Part shown: piece after piece, positions 46,590 through 56,237 of the stretch
Numbering within the stretch: the first letter of the stretch is position 1
Layout: every line of letters starts with the position of its first letter
Origin: Dissulfurimicrobium hydrothermale
Lineage (GTDB): Bacteria; Desulfobacterota; Dissulfuribacteria; Dissulfuribacterales; Sh68
Direction: 5' to 3'
Length of the DNA stretch: 64,000 nt
NCBI RefSeq assembly: GCF_022026155.1
Contig: NZ_CP085041.1
Coordinates: 1,582,306 to 1,646,305 of the forward strand
Notes under the pieces: generated by a model
The model's database searches: none
Seen by the model: the letters and a program-made list of their open reading frames with translations, nothing else
What the model was told of the DNA's origin: nothing
Position numbers and translations under genes: made by a program

Positions 46590-47347
46590 AAATCAACCGT
46601 CTCAACCTTTTTTTGCGCTGGCAGAAAGCTGTTGAGAAATTCCTCAAGTATCTTTGGATTCAAACCTTTCTGTAGCCCGAGTATACCCTCAACAACCAAT
46701 CTTTTATTTAACTCCTCCTCCTGGCTCCTGCGCTTAAGCTTGTCGGCGATCGGCAAGGCTATGAGGTTGGCTATTACAGCCCCATAGAGCGTAGTAAGCA
46801 GAGCCACAGACATAGACGGTCCGATCGACGAAGGTTCTTTCATATGGCCCAAAAGGGCAACCAGCCCTATCAAGGTGCCAATCAGGCCAAAGGCTGGCGC
46901 AGTCTCTCCTATGGCAATAAAGATGCTTTGGCCAACGCCATGTCTCTCGAGCGTGAATTCTATCTCCCTGTCAAGCGCCTGGGCTATAAATTCTGGCTGA
47001 TAACCATCGACACAATACATGACGGCCTTTCTAAGGAACGGATCGTTAATCGGGACCTTTTCAAGCCTGAGAATCCCTTCCTTCCGTGCAATATGAGAAA
47101 GGAATATTATCTCCTGGATAATCGACTCCGGAGACGGCGTCTTGACAAAAAAGGCCTTTGCTGCAACTCTCATGCTATTTACGAGATCAAAAAATGTAAA
47201 CCTGATAAATGTAGCTGCAAGCGTCCCGCCCAAAACAATCAAGGCCCCGGGTAGGTTTATATAGCTTGCAACGCCACCGCCCAGGAAAATGGCTACCAAG
47301 ATCAGTGCGATACCAGAAATCAGTCCAGCCAGTGTGGCTATATCCAT
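46586..47347 (-). CDS. motA: Flagellar motor stator protein MotA
   Basis: Four-helix stator subunit that, with MotB, turns ion flow into rotation. N-terminal helices (TLAGLISGIALILVAIFLGG), the cytoplasmic loop with charged residues that touch FliG (EGILRLEKVPINDPFLRKAV), then GETAPAFGLIGTLIGLVALL and a last helix with SVALLTTLYGAVIANLIALP. 253 residues. Translationally coupled to motB. Confidence 0.95.
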   Translation of the reverse strand: MDIATLAGLISGIALILVAIFLGGGVASYINLPGALIVLGGTLAATFIRFTFFDLVNSMRVAAKAFFVKTPSPESIIQEIIFLSHIARKEGILRLEKVPINDPFLRKAVMYCVDGYQPEFIAQALDREIEFTLERHGVGQSIFIAIGETAPAFGLIGTLIGLVALLGHMKEPSSIGPSMSVALLTTLYGAVIANLIALPIADKLKRRSQEEELNKRLVVEGILGLQKGLNPKILEEFLNSFLPAQKKVETVDL

Positions 47348-47433
47348 AAAAAGGCCGTCAACCTCGCCGCCCTTAAATTTCCCTCGTATTTTAAAAAAAA
47401 CTAGTTAAATTTTTTGAGGTTGCTTGCTCATTA

Positions 47434-48804
47434 CTATATGCCTGTAGGGAACTTAGGCAAATCCATCAATGCATCGGCTATCTTTTTTTCTGGGTATTCA
47501 AAGTCAATGAGCCGCCCAGCCATATAGTCATCGTAGGCAGAAAGGTCAAAGTGGCCGTGCCCACTTAAACAACAAACTATGCACTTTTCCTCCCCGGTCT
47601 CCTTGCACCGCAAGGCCTCGTCTATCATGGCCCTGATGGCGTGTGATGTCTCTGGCGCAGGGATGATACCTTCTGTCCTTGCAAACAAAAGAGCAGCTTC
47701 AAAGACAGGGTTTTGTGGATAGGCCCTTGCCTTTATCAGGCCCGAATGCACAAGATTGCAAAGGACAGGGGCGTCCCCATGATATCTCAGACCGCCTGCA
47801 TGTATACCCGGCGGTTCAAAGTTATGGCCAAGGGTGTACATAAGAAGCAGCGGGGTCATGCCGGCTGCGTCGCCGAAGTCATATCTGAATTGCCCTTTGG
47901 TAAGCGTCGGGCAGGATGTAGGCTCAACGCCTATCAACTCAACGGTCTCTTTTCCCTTGATCACATCCCTTGCGAAGGGTATGGCCATGCCGCCGAAATT
48001 CGATCCGCCACCCACACAACCTATAACTATATCGGCCTTGTCATCAACAAGATCAAGCTGTTTCTGGGTCTCGAGACCTATGACCGTCTGGTGAAGAAGG
48101 ACATGATTCAAGACACTGCCCAAGGCGTAATTTGTATCTTCATGGGTTGCAGCATCTTCAACCGCCTCTGAAATTGCCATGCCGAGACTACCGTTTGAAT
48201 CAGGATTCTTTGCAAGGACGGCCCTGCCATAACTGGTTCTATCGGTTGGGGACGGATAGACCTCACCACCCCATGCTTGCATAAGGATTCTTCTATACGG
48301 TTTTTGATTGTAACTTACCTTTACCATATAAACCGTACACTTCATATCGAAAAGGGCGCATGCGAAGGAAAGGGCACTTCCCCATTGGCCCGCCCCTGTC
48401 TCCGTAGCAAGTCTATTCATGCCAGCCGCCTTGTTGTAATAGGCCTGCGCTACAGCTGTATTCGGCTTATGACTCCCGGGAGGGCTTACCCCCTCATTTT
48501 TATAATATATCCTGGCCGGTGTCTTTAGGGCCCTTTCCAAGTTCCTTGCCCTGTGAAGCGGGGTCGGTCTCCAGAGCTTATATATCTCTCTGATAGGCCC
48601 TGGTATCTCTATCAATGTCTCCTGGCTCATCTCCTGTTCTATGAGTGCCTCAGGGAATATAGGTTTCAGATCATTAGGCGTGACTGGTTTTCCGGTAACT
48701 GGATGCAGGGGTGGGGCAAGCGGGGTGGGAAGCTCGGGTAGGATGTTGTACCACGCATCAGGAATGTCCTTTTCATCAAGTTGGATTTTAAAACCTTCAC
48801 TCAT
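47434..48804 (-). CDS. trpB: Tryptophan synthase beta chain, TrpB2 type
   Basis: PLP enzyme of 456 residues, longer than the usual TrpB (about 400) and of the TrpB2 branch that does not pair with TrpA. The PLP lysine is in [17 protein letters not shown], the phosphate-binding loop is [10 protein letters not shown], and [16 protein letters not shown] marks the substrate site. TrpB2 makes tryptophan from serine and indole, and may salvage indole. There are no other trp genes here; the motAB genes follow 86 bases downstream. Confidence 0.92.
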   Translation of the reverse strand: MSEGFKIQLDEKDIPDAWYNILPELPTPLAPPLHPVTGKPVTPNDLKPIFPEALIEQEMSQETLIEIPGPIREIYKLWRPTPLHRARNLERALKTPARIYYKNEGVSPPGSHKPNTAVAQAYYNKAAGMNRLATETGAGQWGSALSFACALFDMKCTVYMVKVSYNQKPYRRILMQAWGGEVYPSPTDRTSYGRAVLAKNPDSNGSLGMAISEAVEDAATHEDTNYALGSVLNHVLLHQTVIGLETQKQLDLVDDKADIVIGCVGGGSNFGGMAIPFARDVIKGKETVELIGVEPTSCPTLTKGQFRYDFGDAAGMTPLLLMYTLGHNFEPPGIHAGGLRYHGDAPVLCNLVHSGLIKARAYPQNPVFEAALLFARTEGIIPAPETSHAIRAMIDEALRCKETGEEKCIVCCLSGHGHFDLSAYDDYMAGRLIDFEYPEKKIADALMDLPKFPTGI

Positions 48805-48881
48805 TTAATCTCTCCTAGAGTTTTAAATATATAACATTAACCTTGGCGGCTATTCAACCTAAAAGTCATATGCCCATCAAG

Positions 48882-48910
48882 TTGACATCCAAACTCGGTG
48901 GAATTATTTT
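48882..48910 (+). promoter_or_regulatory. Sigma-70 promoter of hrcA-grpE-dnaK
   Basis: Perfect TTGACA (48882-48887), a 17-base spacer and TATTTT (48905-48910), 53 bases before the hrcA ATG. Confidence 0.75.
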
Positions 48911-48913
48911 TCA

Positions 48914-48942
48914 CTAGCACTCTCTTATAACCTAAGCGCTAA
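48914..48942 (+). promoter_or_regulatory. CIRCE-like HrcA operator
   Basis: CTAGCACTC (48914-48922), 11 bases, AAGCGCTAA (48934-48942). The CIRCE consensus is TTAGCACTC, nine bases, GAGTGCTAA. The left arm matches at eight of nine positions, the right at seven of nine, and the spacer is two bases longer. It lies directly after the promoter, where HrcA would block transcription. Confidence 0.55.
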
Positions 48943-48962
48943 ATCTAAAATCGGAAAAGTTT

Positions 48963-50006
48963 ATGTTAAAATCCGATCGCACTATAGACATATCGGATCG
49001 CAGCAAGTATCTGCTCAAGGCGATCGTTAATGCTTACATCAGCAAGGGAGGGCCCATAGGATCTAGGACTATCTCGAAGAAATGCGACTTTGGCCTCAGC
49101 CCTGCGACAATACGCAATATTATGGCCGATCTCGAAGAGATGGGGCTTCTCGTACAACCGCACACCTCTGCAGGACGTATGCCAACCGAGGCCGGCATAC
49201 GATATTATATCGACCATCTGATTGAAAAAGAATCCCTTTCGCTGAAGGATCAGGAGGCCATTGAGGAAGGGCTCTCAAGCACACATGATGATCTTACTGC
49301 TATCTTGAGCAGAACGGCGCAGATACTCGCTGTCTTCTCGGGTCACGCCGCCATAGTCAGCGCGCCCAGGCCTGACAGAGACATGCTCAGGCACATCGAG
49401 TTCATACATATAAAACCTGGCCTCGTCCTGGTTGTGACCGTATCCGATTCCGGGGTTGTGCAAAATAGACTGATCAGGACGGAAACTGATCTTTCCCAAA
49501 GGCGAATGGAGAGGTTCTCAGCATATCTAAACAACCTCCTTGATCGCTGCAAGGACTTGAAAGAGGCCAGGGACGCCGTGATGCAGGAACTTCAGGAGGA
49601 AAAGCGCATATTCAACATCTTGATCAACGAACTTTTAGACAGACAGGAATCATCCGAAACCTATGGAGAATTCTTTATAGACGGGAGACAAAATCTCTTA
49701 AATCAACCTGAATTCTACCAAATCACCCGTCTTAGGGCTATGTTAAAGACGCTCGAAGAGAAAAAAAACTTGGTTACCCTCCTGGATAAGTGCCTTGAAT
49801 CAAACAAGATGCAGATATTCATAGGCTATGAAGGCTTTGGAGACAAAGGCCCTTGTTGTGGTATAGTACTTTCTTCATATTCCGATACAGGCCGACCGCT
49901 TGGCACCCTCGGCATATTAGGACCTATGCGGATGAATTACGCCAGAATGATCCCCCTTGTTGAATATACCGCCAAGGTCTTAAGCGAAAAATTAAAGGAG
50001 TTATGA
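48963..50006 (+). CDS. hrcA: Heat-inducible transcription repressor HrcA
   Basis: Repressor of class I heat-shock genes; binds CIRCE and is kept active by GroEL. Winged-helix domain at the N-terminus (SKYLLKAIVNAYISKGGPIG, then LSPATIRNIMADLEEMGLL), the HTSAGRMPTEAGIRYYI signature, a GAF-like dimerisation domain and the C-terminal GPMRMNYARMIPLVEYTA. 347 residues. The stop overlaps the grpE start (ATGA). Confidence 0.96.
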   Translation: MLKSDRTIDISDRSKYLLKAIVNAYISKGGPIGSRTISKKCDFGLSPATIRNIMADLEEMGLLVQPHTSAGRMPTEAGIRYYIDHLIEKESLSLKDQEAIEEGLSSTHDDLTAILSRTAQILAVFSGHAAIVSAPRPDRDMLRHIEFIHIKPGLVLVVTVSDSGVVQNRLIRTETDLSQRRMERFSAYLNNLLDRCKDLKEARDAVMQELQEEKRIFNILINELLDRQESSETYGEFFIDGRQNLLNQPEFYQITRLRAMLKTLEEKKNLVTLLDKCLESNKMQIFIGYEGFGDKGPCCGIVLSSYSDTGRPLGTLGILGPMRMNYARMIPLVEYTAKVLSEKLKEL

Positions 50007-50614
50007 AGATTATGAATATACATGAAACTGAACAACAAGAACAACAAACTGAGGTACAAAATAAAGAACAAGATCAACGGCAAGATCAACAACAAACCCG
50101 TGGACAAGAAGATTACGAAGAGTTAGTCGCCAGACTTAAAGAAAAAGATCAAGAGATAGCTGCATGCAAAGACAAGATGTTGCGCCTGGCAGCAGAGCTT
50201 GAAAACTTCAAAAAACGGATCGAGCGCGAAAAAGAAGAGCACATGAAATATGCCCTTGAGTCCTTTTCAAATGAGCTGCTGCCCTTTCTAGACAATCTCG
50301 AAAGGGCGGTGGCTGCCTCTAAGGAAAGCAGAGACATCGACAGGCTGATCGAAGGACTCGAACTTACACTTTCAGGCTATCTCAAGACCCTTGAAAGGTT
50401 TGGTCTGAAGACCTTTGTAGCGGAAGGACAGAGATTCGACCCAAATCTACATGAGGCCATCTGCATCGAAGAAAGCCACGAACATGAGGAAAACACTGTT
50501 ATAAAAGAACTCTTAAAGGGCTACACCTTGCACGAAAAACTCCTGAGGCCTGCATTGGTGGTCGTATCAAAAAAACCGTGCGGCGGCAGTGGACAAGGCG
50601 AAACAAGTGCTTAG
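50003..50614 (+). CDS. grpE: Nucleotide exchange factor GrpE
   Basis: Releases ADP from DnaK. The first 40 residues are nearly all Gln, Glu, Asp and Asn (ETEQQEQQTEVQNKEQDQRQ), much more Gln-rich than usual and surely disordered. A long coiled coil follows (ELVARLKEKDQEIAACKDKM), then the four-helix region and the beta domain with FDPNLHEAICIEES. 203 residues. Between hrcA and dnaK in one operon. Confidence 0.95.
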   Translation: MKIMNIHETEQQEQQTEVQNKEQDQRQDQQQTRGQEDYEELVARLKEKDQEIAACKDKMLRLAAELENFKKRIEREKEEHMKYALESFSNELLPFLDNLERAVAASKESRDIDRLIEGLELTLSGYLKTLERFGLKTFVAEGQRFDPNLHEAICIEESHEHEENTVIKELLKGYTLHEKLLRPALVVVSKKPCGGSGQGETSA

Positions 50615-50675
50615 TTTATCCAAAAGCGCTATTTTAAACAAAAATACAACGATTTTATAAGGAGGATAAAGAAAT

Positions 50676-52577
50676 ATGGCTAAAGTTATTGGGATAGACC
50701 TAGGCACCACAAATTCCTGTGTTGCCATAATGGAAGGTGGTGATCCGAAGGTCTTGGCCAACGCTGAAGGCGGCCGCACTACCCCTTCGGTTGTAGCCTT
50801 TACCGACAAAGGCGAACGACTGGTAGGCATGCTTGCGAAAAGACAGGCCGTAACCAATGCGGAAAATACGGTCTTTGCGGTAAAGAGGCTGATTGGGAGG
50901 AAATTCTCCGATCCCGAGGTCCAAAAATCAAAGGGCATCGTATCATATAAGATCGTCGAGGGCCCCAACAGTGACGCATATGTCGAAATCAGAGGAAAAC
51001 AATACAGCCCGGCTGAGATATCCGCCATGATACTCACAAAGATGAAACAGACCGCTGAAGACTACCTTGGCGAAAAGGTAACAGATGCGGTAATAACCGT
51101 GCCGGCATATTTTAACGACAGCCAGCGCCAGGCCACAAAGGACGCGGGCCGCATTGCAGGACTTAACGTCCTTCGCATAATAAATGAGCCGACAGCCGCT
51201 TCCCTTGCATACGGCCTCGACAAGAAAAAAGAGGAAAAGATAGCAGTCTTTGACCTTGGCGGCGGTACATTTGATATATCAATCCTCGAGATAGGGGAAG
51301 GCGTATTCGAGGTAAAAGCTACAAATGGAGACACATTCTTGGGCGGCGAGGACTTCGACCTCAAGATCGTCGATTGGCTCGCCAATGAATTCAAGAGGGA
51401 AAATGGCATAGATCTAAGACAGGATCGAATGGCGCTGCAGCGGCTCAAAGAGGCCGCTGAAAAGGCAAAATGTGAACTCTCAACCACTGCCGAGACCGAG
51501 ATCAATCTGCCGTTTATCACGGCAGATGCCTCTGGCCCCAAACACCTGGTGGTTAAGCTGACTAGGGCGAAACTTGAAAGCATGGTTTCCGACCTGATAG
51601 ACCGTGTGGTGCCGCCGTGTATGACGGCGCTCAAAGACGCAGGGCTGACGGCCGCTGATATAGACGAAGTGATCCTTGTGGGTGGCATGACCCGCATGCC
51701 GAGGGTGCAGGAGAAGGTAAAAGAGATATTTGGCAAAGAGCCTCACAAGGGTGTCAATCCTGATGAAGTTGTGGCCATCGGCGCAGCAATCCAAGGCGCT
51801 GTCTTGAAGGGCGAGGTAAAAGATGTACTTCTCCTTGACGTAACGCCGCTTTCACTCGGTATAGAAACCCTTGGCGGCGTTATGACAAAGCTCATAGAAA
51901 AAAATACCACCATCCCCACCAAAAAAAGCCAAATATTTACGACTGCTGCTGACAACCAGAATGCTGTTACCATTCATGTCCTTCAAGGTGAAAGGGAAAT
52001 GGCCTCCGACAATAAGACCATAGGGCGCTTTGAACTCGTAGGCATCCCACCTGCGCCGAGGGGCGTACCACAGATCGAAGTCACCTTCGATATAGATGCA
52101 AATGGAATCCTAAATGTCTCGGCCAAAGACCTTGCAACCGGTAAAGAACAATCAATACGCATCCAGGCATCAAGCGGCCTCACTGAGGAAGAGATCAAAA
52201 AAATGATAAGAGATGCCGAACTTCATGCCGAGGAAGACCGCAAGCGCAAAGAACTCATAGATGCCAGGAATCACGCCGACAGTCTTATCTACAGCACCGA
52301 AAAGAGTCTCGCCGACCTTGGGGACAAGGTGGATGAGGCCATAAAGACCCAGATAAACGACAAGATAGCGGCACTCAAAAGAGAACTTGAAGGGACTGAT
52401 ATCAAGGCCATCAAAAAGGCACAGGATGAACTTATACAGGCATCCCATAAACTGGCTGAAATGATGTATAAAAAGGCATCGGAAGGCGGCACGGCAGGCG
52501 GCGGTGAAGAGTCAGGCAAGGGAAAAGGCGGCGGCAATGAAGATGTAGTAGACGCCGATTTCGAAGACGTAAAATAA
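50676..52577 (+). CDS. dnaK: Chaperone DnaK (Hsp70)
   Basis: ATP-driven chaperone that binds exposed hydrophobic segments; works with GrpE, a DnaJ (not in this window) and ClpB at 14-16 kb. 633 residues: ATPase domain opening [17 protein letters not shown], with [16 protein letters not shown] and the linker [19 protein letters not shown]; substrate domain and helical lid; ending in a Gly-rich tail and [16 protein letters not shown] lies ten bases before the ATG. Its terminator is interrupted by an insertion sequence. Confidence 0.97.
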   Translation: MAKVIGIDLGTTNSCVAIMEGGDPKVLANAEGGRTTPSVVAFTDKGERLVGMLAKRQAVTNAENTVFAVKRLIGRKFSDPEVQKSKGIVSYKIVEGPNSDAYVEIRGKQYSPAEISAMILTKMKQTAEDYLGEKVTDAVITVPAYFNDSQRQATKDAGRIAGLNVLRIINEPTAASLAYGLDKKKEEKIAVFDLGGGTFDISILEIGEGVFEVKATNGDTFLGGEDFDLKIVDWLANEFKRENGIDLRQDRMALQRLKEAAEKAKCELSTTAETEINLPFITADASGPKHLVVKLTRAKLESMVSDLIDRVVPPCMTALKDAGLTAADIDEVILVGGMTRMPRVQEKVKEIFGKEPHKGVNPDEVVAIGAAIQGAVLKGEVKDVLLLDVTPLSLGIETLGGVMTKLIEKNTTIPTKKSQIFTTAADNQNAVTIHVLQGEREMASDNKTIGRFELVGIPPAPRGVPQIEVTFDIDANGILNVSAKDLATGKEQSIRIQASSGLTEEEIKKMIRDAELHAEEDRKRKELIDARNHADSLIYSTEKSLADLGDKVDEAIKTQINDKIAALKRELEGTDIKAIKKAQDELIQASHKLAEMMYKKASEGGTAGGGEESGKGKGGGNEDVVDADFEDVK

Positions 52578-52609
52578 TTTTAAATCCGAACCATCAAAAA
52601 GATAAAGGC

Positions 52610-52617
52610 GCATTGCA
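52610..52617. repeat. Target site duplication GCATTGCA, left copy
   Basis: GCATTGCA immediately before the IS256-type element; the same eight bases follow it at 53937-53944. Eight-base duplications fit the IS256 family. Confidence 0.75.
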
Positions 52618-53936
52618 GAGGGTGTAAAATAATTTGTGTAAATGGCCATTCAGGGGTATGTCGATATCCCACCCTTTAAAAGGAGATCATTATGGCCATT
52701 GAAAAAGAACTGTTGGATCGTCTGTTTGTCGGCTACGACTGTAAAAGACCCGAAGAGCTGATCGGGGAAAACGGGTTGCTCAAGCAACTGACCAAGGCCC
52801 TTCTGGAAAGGGCGCTGCAGGCGGAAATGGCTGTCCATCTGGGACACGAGAAACATGGTGCAATAGCCGTCAAAGGCGGAAATGCCCGTAATGGCAAATC
52901 CGTCAAGACCATCAAGGGTGAGTTTGGCAAGCTGCCGATCGATGTCCCTCGTGACCGCGACAGCAGCTTTGATCCGGTGATCATTCCGAAGGGGCAAACC
53001 CGCTTTTCCGGTTTTGATGACAAGATTATTTCACTCTACACCCGGGGTATGACCACCAGGGAGATTCAGGGGCATCTGGAGGATATCTATGGTGTTGATG
53101 TCTCTCCCAGCCTGATTTCAGCGGTCACTGACGCTGTTGCCGATGAGGTTAAAATCTGGCAGAATCGCCCTCTGGACACTGTTTACCCGATCATCTATAG
53201 GGACGCGATAATGGACATGTTATGAACAAGGCGGTCTATCTGGCTATCGGTATCACCATGGATGGGGTCAAGGATGTCCTGGGGATGTGGGTTGCGGAAA
53301 ACGAAGGCGCCAAGTTCTGGTTGCAGGTAGTGACAGAGTTGAGAAATCGTGGGGTACAGGATATCTTTATTGCCTGTGTGGATGGCCTGAAGGGTTTCCC
53401 CGAGGCCATTGAGACGGTCTTTCCTCGCACCCGGATACAGCTCTGCATTGTCCATATGGTGCGCAATTCCCTGAGATATGTCTAATGGAGACAGCGCAAA
53501 GAGGTAGCTGCGGACCTCAAGACCATCTACCAGGCGACAACCGCCGAGCAGTCTGAGATGAATCTTACGGCCTTTGAGGAAAAATGGGATGAAACGCATC
53601 CGTCCATCGGCCAATCCTGGCGCAGGAACTGGGAGCGCATTATCCCTTTTTTGCCTATCCGCCGGAGATACGCAAGGTGATATACACGACTAACGCTATA
53701 GAATCGTTGAACATGTCGCTGCGCAAAGTTACTAAGAACCGGGGTTCGTTCCCCAATGACGAGGCTATGCTCAAACTGCTTTATCTGGCGCTGAACAATA
53801 TCGCCAGGAAATGGACTATGCCAATCAGAGACTGGAAGGCCGCATTGAACCGCTTTTCCATCTTATTTGGTGACAGAATGCCTGCTTATTGAATATGAAA
53901 AAACAAGACCGTTTACACAAAATTATTTACAGGCCC
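52618..53936 (+). mobile_element. IS256-family insertion sequence, 1319 bp, transposase broken
   Basis: Bounded by imperfect inverted repeats of about 27 bases (left GTGTAAAATAATTTGTGTAA, right, reversed, TGTAAATAATTTTGTGTAAA) and by an eight-base target duplication. The internal gene is a mutator-type transposase with several disabling changes. The ends and duplication are still clean, so the insertion is not ancient, although the gene has already lost function. Confidence 0.88.
52692..53892 (+). pseudogene. IS256-family (mutator type) transposase, frameshifted
   Basis: N-terminal half reads well (ELLDRLFVGYDCKRPEELIG, ALQAEMAVHLGHEKHG, MTTREIQGHLEDIYGVDVS). At 53200-53225 the segment between YPIIY and MNKAVYLA is shortened by roughly eight codons and the frame shifts; this segment normally carries the first DDE aspartate. 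The second Asp is present in [14 protein letters not shown] stop interrupts at 53484 (SLRYV, then WRQRKEVAADLKTIY), and a missing T near 53650 shifts frame before [17 protein letters not shown]. The end, [12 protein letters not shown], is normal. It cannot be active. Confidence 0.88.
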
Positions 53937-53944
53937 GCATTGCA
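53937..53944. repeat. Target site duplication GCATTGCA, right copy
   Basis: Identical to 52610-52617 and directly after the right end of the IS256-type element. Confidence 0.75.
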
Positions 53945-53975
53945 TTGATGCGCCTTTATCTTTTTGATTAAAAGA

Positions 53976-54638
53976 CTATGCAAGAAATTGATTTAATCGG
54001 GCAACCCGCACCCCTGTCTCATCACATTCTATCTCGATCCAGCCGGGCACTTTTAGCATGCCTGGGTTCAATATAACTGTCTTGCCAATCCGATCCTCCC
54101 CCCTGGCTTCATGGATATGGCCTGTGAGACAGAGATCGGGTTGTTTTTCTTCTATAAACCTCCGAATAGCCTCGCTTCCTACATGAACCCCGCTTTTTAT
54201 CCTATCAGCAGAGGTATTGAGGGGCGGCGTATGAGATACAAATATCTTCACAGGGAGCGAAGCTATCTCTTTATACCCCTTTATCGCCAACCTATAGAGC
54301 TCATTCTCTAAAAATTCCGTCGGCGTATTGAACGGCGTTACATTAGATCCACCTACGCCGAATATACCTATTCCACCGATTTTTATACCCTTGCCGTGCA
54401 GATTTATGCCTATCTCGTCGAGAAAGACGCCTACGGCTGGCTGGTCGAGGTTGCCAGGCAGGGCATATATGTTCTTATTGAGGCTGCGGACGGCGCTCAA
54501 CACCGCTTCTGCGTCATCCCTTCCGCCGAAATTGGTTAAATCACCTGTAATGATGAGCAAATCGGCATCCCTCACGACAGGTATATCATCAGCTGCCTGA
54601 TAATCCATATGTATGTCGCCGAATGCTATTATTTTCAT
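53976..54638 (-). CDS. Calcineurin-like metallophosphoesterase
   Basis: A 220-residue phosphoesterase with the metal-binding motifs in order: AFGDIHMD (D-x-H), LIITGDLTNFGG (G-D), ALPGNLDQ (G-N), FVSHTPP and LTGHIHEARG (G-H-x-H). It is of the small YfcE-like or archaeal-type branch whose natural substrate is mostly unknown. Its 3' end faces the dnaK terminator that has been split by an IS. Confidence 0.82.
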   Translation of the reverse strand: MKIIAFGDIHMDYQAADDIPVVRDADLLIITGDLTNFGGRDDAEAVLSAVRSLNKNIYALPGNLDQPAVGVFLDEIGINLHGKGIKIGGIGIFGVGGSNVTPFNTPTEFLENELYRLAIKGYKEIASLPVKIFVSHTPPLNTSADRIKSGVHVGSEAIRRFIEEKQPDLCLTGHIHEARGEDRIGKTVILNPGMLKVPGWIEIECDETGVRVARLNQFLA

Positions 54639-54751
54639 TGTATTGGCCTCCGGATATATTTTTTGTTGATATGAAATTCTAGGCTTTTAAAAAACTTGAT
54701 AAATAAATACTAATTTAGATGAAATGCATATGCAATAATCGACATTACCCA

Positions 54752-54780
54752 TTGACGTCCCAATCCATGCCTATTATTTA
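54752..54780 (+). promoter_or_regulatory. Promoter of the permease-bioDAB operon
   Basis: TTGACG (54752-54757), 17 bases, TATTTA (54775-54780). No BirA-type operator (TTGTAAACC and its complement) was seen around it. Confidence 0.55.
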
Positions 54781-54825
54781 GTTTAATCTGTGCAAGCATC
54801 AAAATTATAGGTGAATGCTGTTGCC

Positions 54826-56226
54826 ATGGATATTAAACGATTATTTCGCACCAAGAAGGTGACAAACGGTCTCTTTTGTGAGACTGAATTAAAGCGCTGT
54901 CTCAATGCCCTAGATCTGACACTGTTCGGCATAGGGGCGATTATAGGGGCCGGCATATTTGTCCTGACCGGTATTGCAGCAGCCACAAAGGCCGGGCCGG
55001 CCATTGTATTCTCCTTTGTGTTGGCCGGCCTTGCATGCGCCTTCTCAGCGCTAGCCTATGCCGAACTCGCTTCCGCTGTTGGAGGTTGCGGGAGCGCTTA
55101 CGGCTATGCCTACGCCGGACTCGGTGAAATTATAGCATGGGTCATAGGCTGGGATCTGATACTTGAATACGGCGTCGCCACCCCTGCCGTAGCTATCGGA
55201 TGGTCAGGTTATTTCAACAACGCATTGACGGCGGCCAATATCCATCTGCCGCAATGCATACTTTCATCATTTGCCGAAAACGCCCACGGCTTTATCAATC
55301 TTCCGGCGGCGGCGGTGATCCTCCTACTGATGCTCCTGCTGATCATAGGCGTAAAGGCTGGCGCACATTTCAATGCAGCCATGGTGGCTGTAAAGCTCTT
55401 TGCTATTGCAGTATTTATAATCATAGCAGCCGGCAACATAAATCCAGCCAACTGGAACCCATTCATGCCGTTTGGGTGGAAAGGCGTGGTGGGAGGCGCC
55501 TCACTCATCTTTTTTGCATATATAGGCTTTGATGCCGTATCAACAGCAGCCGAAGAGGCCCTAAGGCCTCAACGCGATGTACCTATAGGCATCCTGGCCT
55601 CGCTCGGAATATGCACGCTTATATACATGCTCGTCTCCGGTCTGCTGACTGGCATCGTCCCGTATCAAACGCTTAACGTCCCATCCCCTGTTGCAGAGGC
55701 CCTACTTAGGATAGGATATCGTTGGTCATCGGCCTTGATAGCTGCAGGGGCCATTGCAGGACTTACAACCGTCATGCTCGTCCTGTATTACGGCCTGACG
55801 CGGATATTCCTGGCCATGGCCAGAGATGGACTTTTACCAGCTTTTTTTTCAGACGTCTATCCGCACACCAAAACGCCCGTCAAAATAATCTTGACAAGCG
55901 GTATATTAATGGCATTGGTAGCCGGCTTCACGCCGATCTCTCACGTAGCTGAACTTGTCAACATTGGCACGCTTGCAGCATTCACCATAGTCTGTCTCGG
56001 CGTTATCATCATGAAACATACACATCCTGAGCTTAAAAGGCCTTTTAGGACACCTCTAAACCCATTAATACCGGCTCTAGGGGCAGCCTTTTGCATATAT
56101 CTCATGTCCGGTCTGCCGCTCATCACTTGGTTACGGTTTTTTATCTGGCTGGCCATAGGCCTGGTAATCTATTTTACATATTCACAAAAACATAGCCTTC
56201 TTGAATCAAATATCGATTGGCGGTAG
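54826..56226 (+). CDS. APC-family amino acid permease
   Basis: Inner-membrane transporter of about 466 residues with 12 or 13 helices. The first helix holds GIGAIIGAGIFVLTG, the usual substrate-binding glycine motif, and helix 6 holds FFAYIGFDAVSTAAEEALRP, typical of cationic amino acid transporter-like (CAT/YhdG) permeases. GTG 54811 is an alternative start. The stop is only 11 bases before bioD, so it is in the biotin operon; an import role for a biotin precursor or for an amino acid such as alanine or lysine used in the pathway is possible but unproven. Confidence 0.88.
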   Translation: MDIKRLFRTKKVTNGLFCETELKRCLNALDLTLFGIGAIIGAGIFVLTGIAAATKAGPAIVFSFVLAGLACAFSALAYAELASAVGGCGSAYGYAYAGLGEIIAWVIGWDLILEYGVATPAVAIGWSGYFNNALTAANIHLPQCILSSFAENAHGFINLPAAAVILLLMLLLIIGVKAGAHFNAAMVAVKLFAIAVFIIIAAGNINPANWNPFMPFGWKGVVGGASLIFFAYIGFDAVSTAAEEALRPQRDVPIGILASLGICTLIYMLVSGLLTGIVPYQTLNVPSPVAEALLRIGYRWSSALIAAGAIAGLTTVMLVLYYGLTRIFLAMARDGLLPAFFSDVYPHTKTPVKIILTSGILMALVAGFTPISHVAELVNIGTLAAFTIVCLGVIIMKHTHPELKRPFRTPLNPLIPALGAAFCIYLMSGLPLITWLRFFIWLAIGLVIYFTYSQKHSLLESNIDWR

Positions 56227-56237
56227 ATATCTGACTA

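Larger units (their letters stand above)
52593..53968 (+). terminator. dnaK terminator hairpin, split by an IS in its loop
   Basis: The left arm (52593-52613, starting ATCAAAAAGATAAAGGCG) and the right arm (53948-53968) are perfect 21-base inverted complements. Removing the element and one copy of the target duplication restores one hairpin with the loop TGCATTG. It would end dnaK transcription on one strand and the phosphoesterase gene transcript on the other. In the present state the arms are 1.3 kb apart. Confidence 0.8.
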
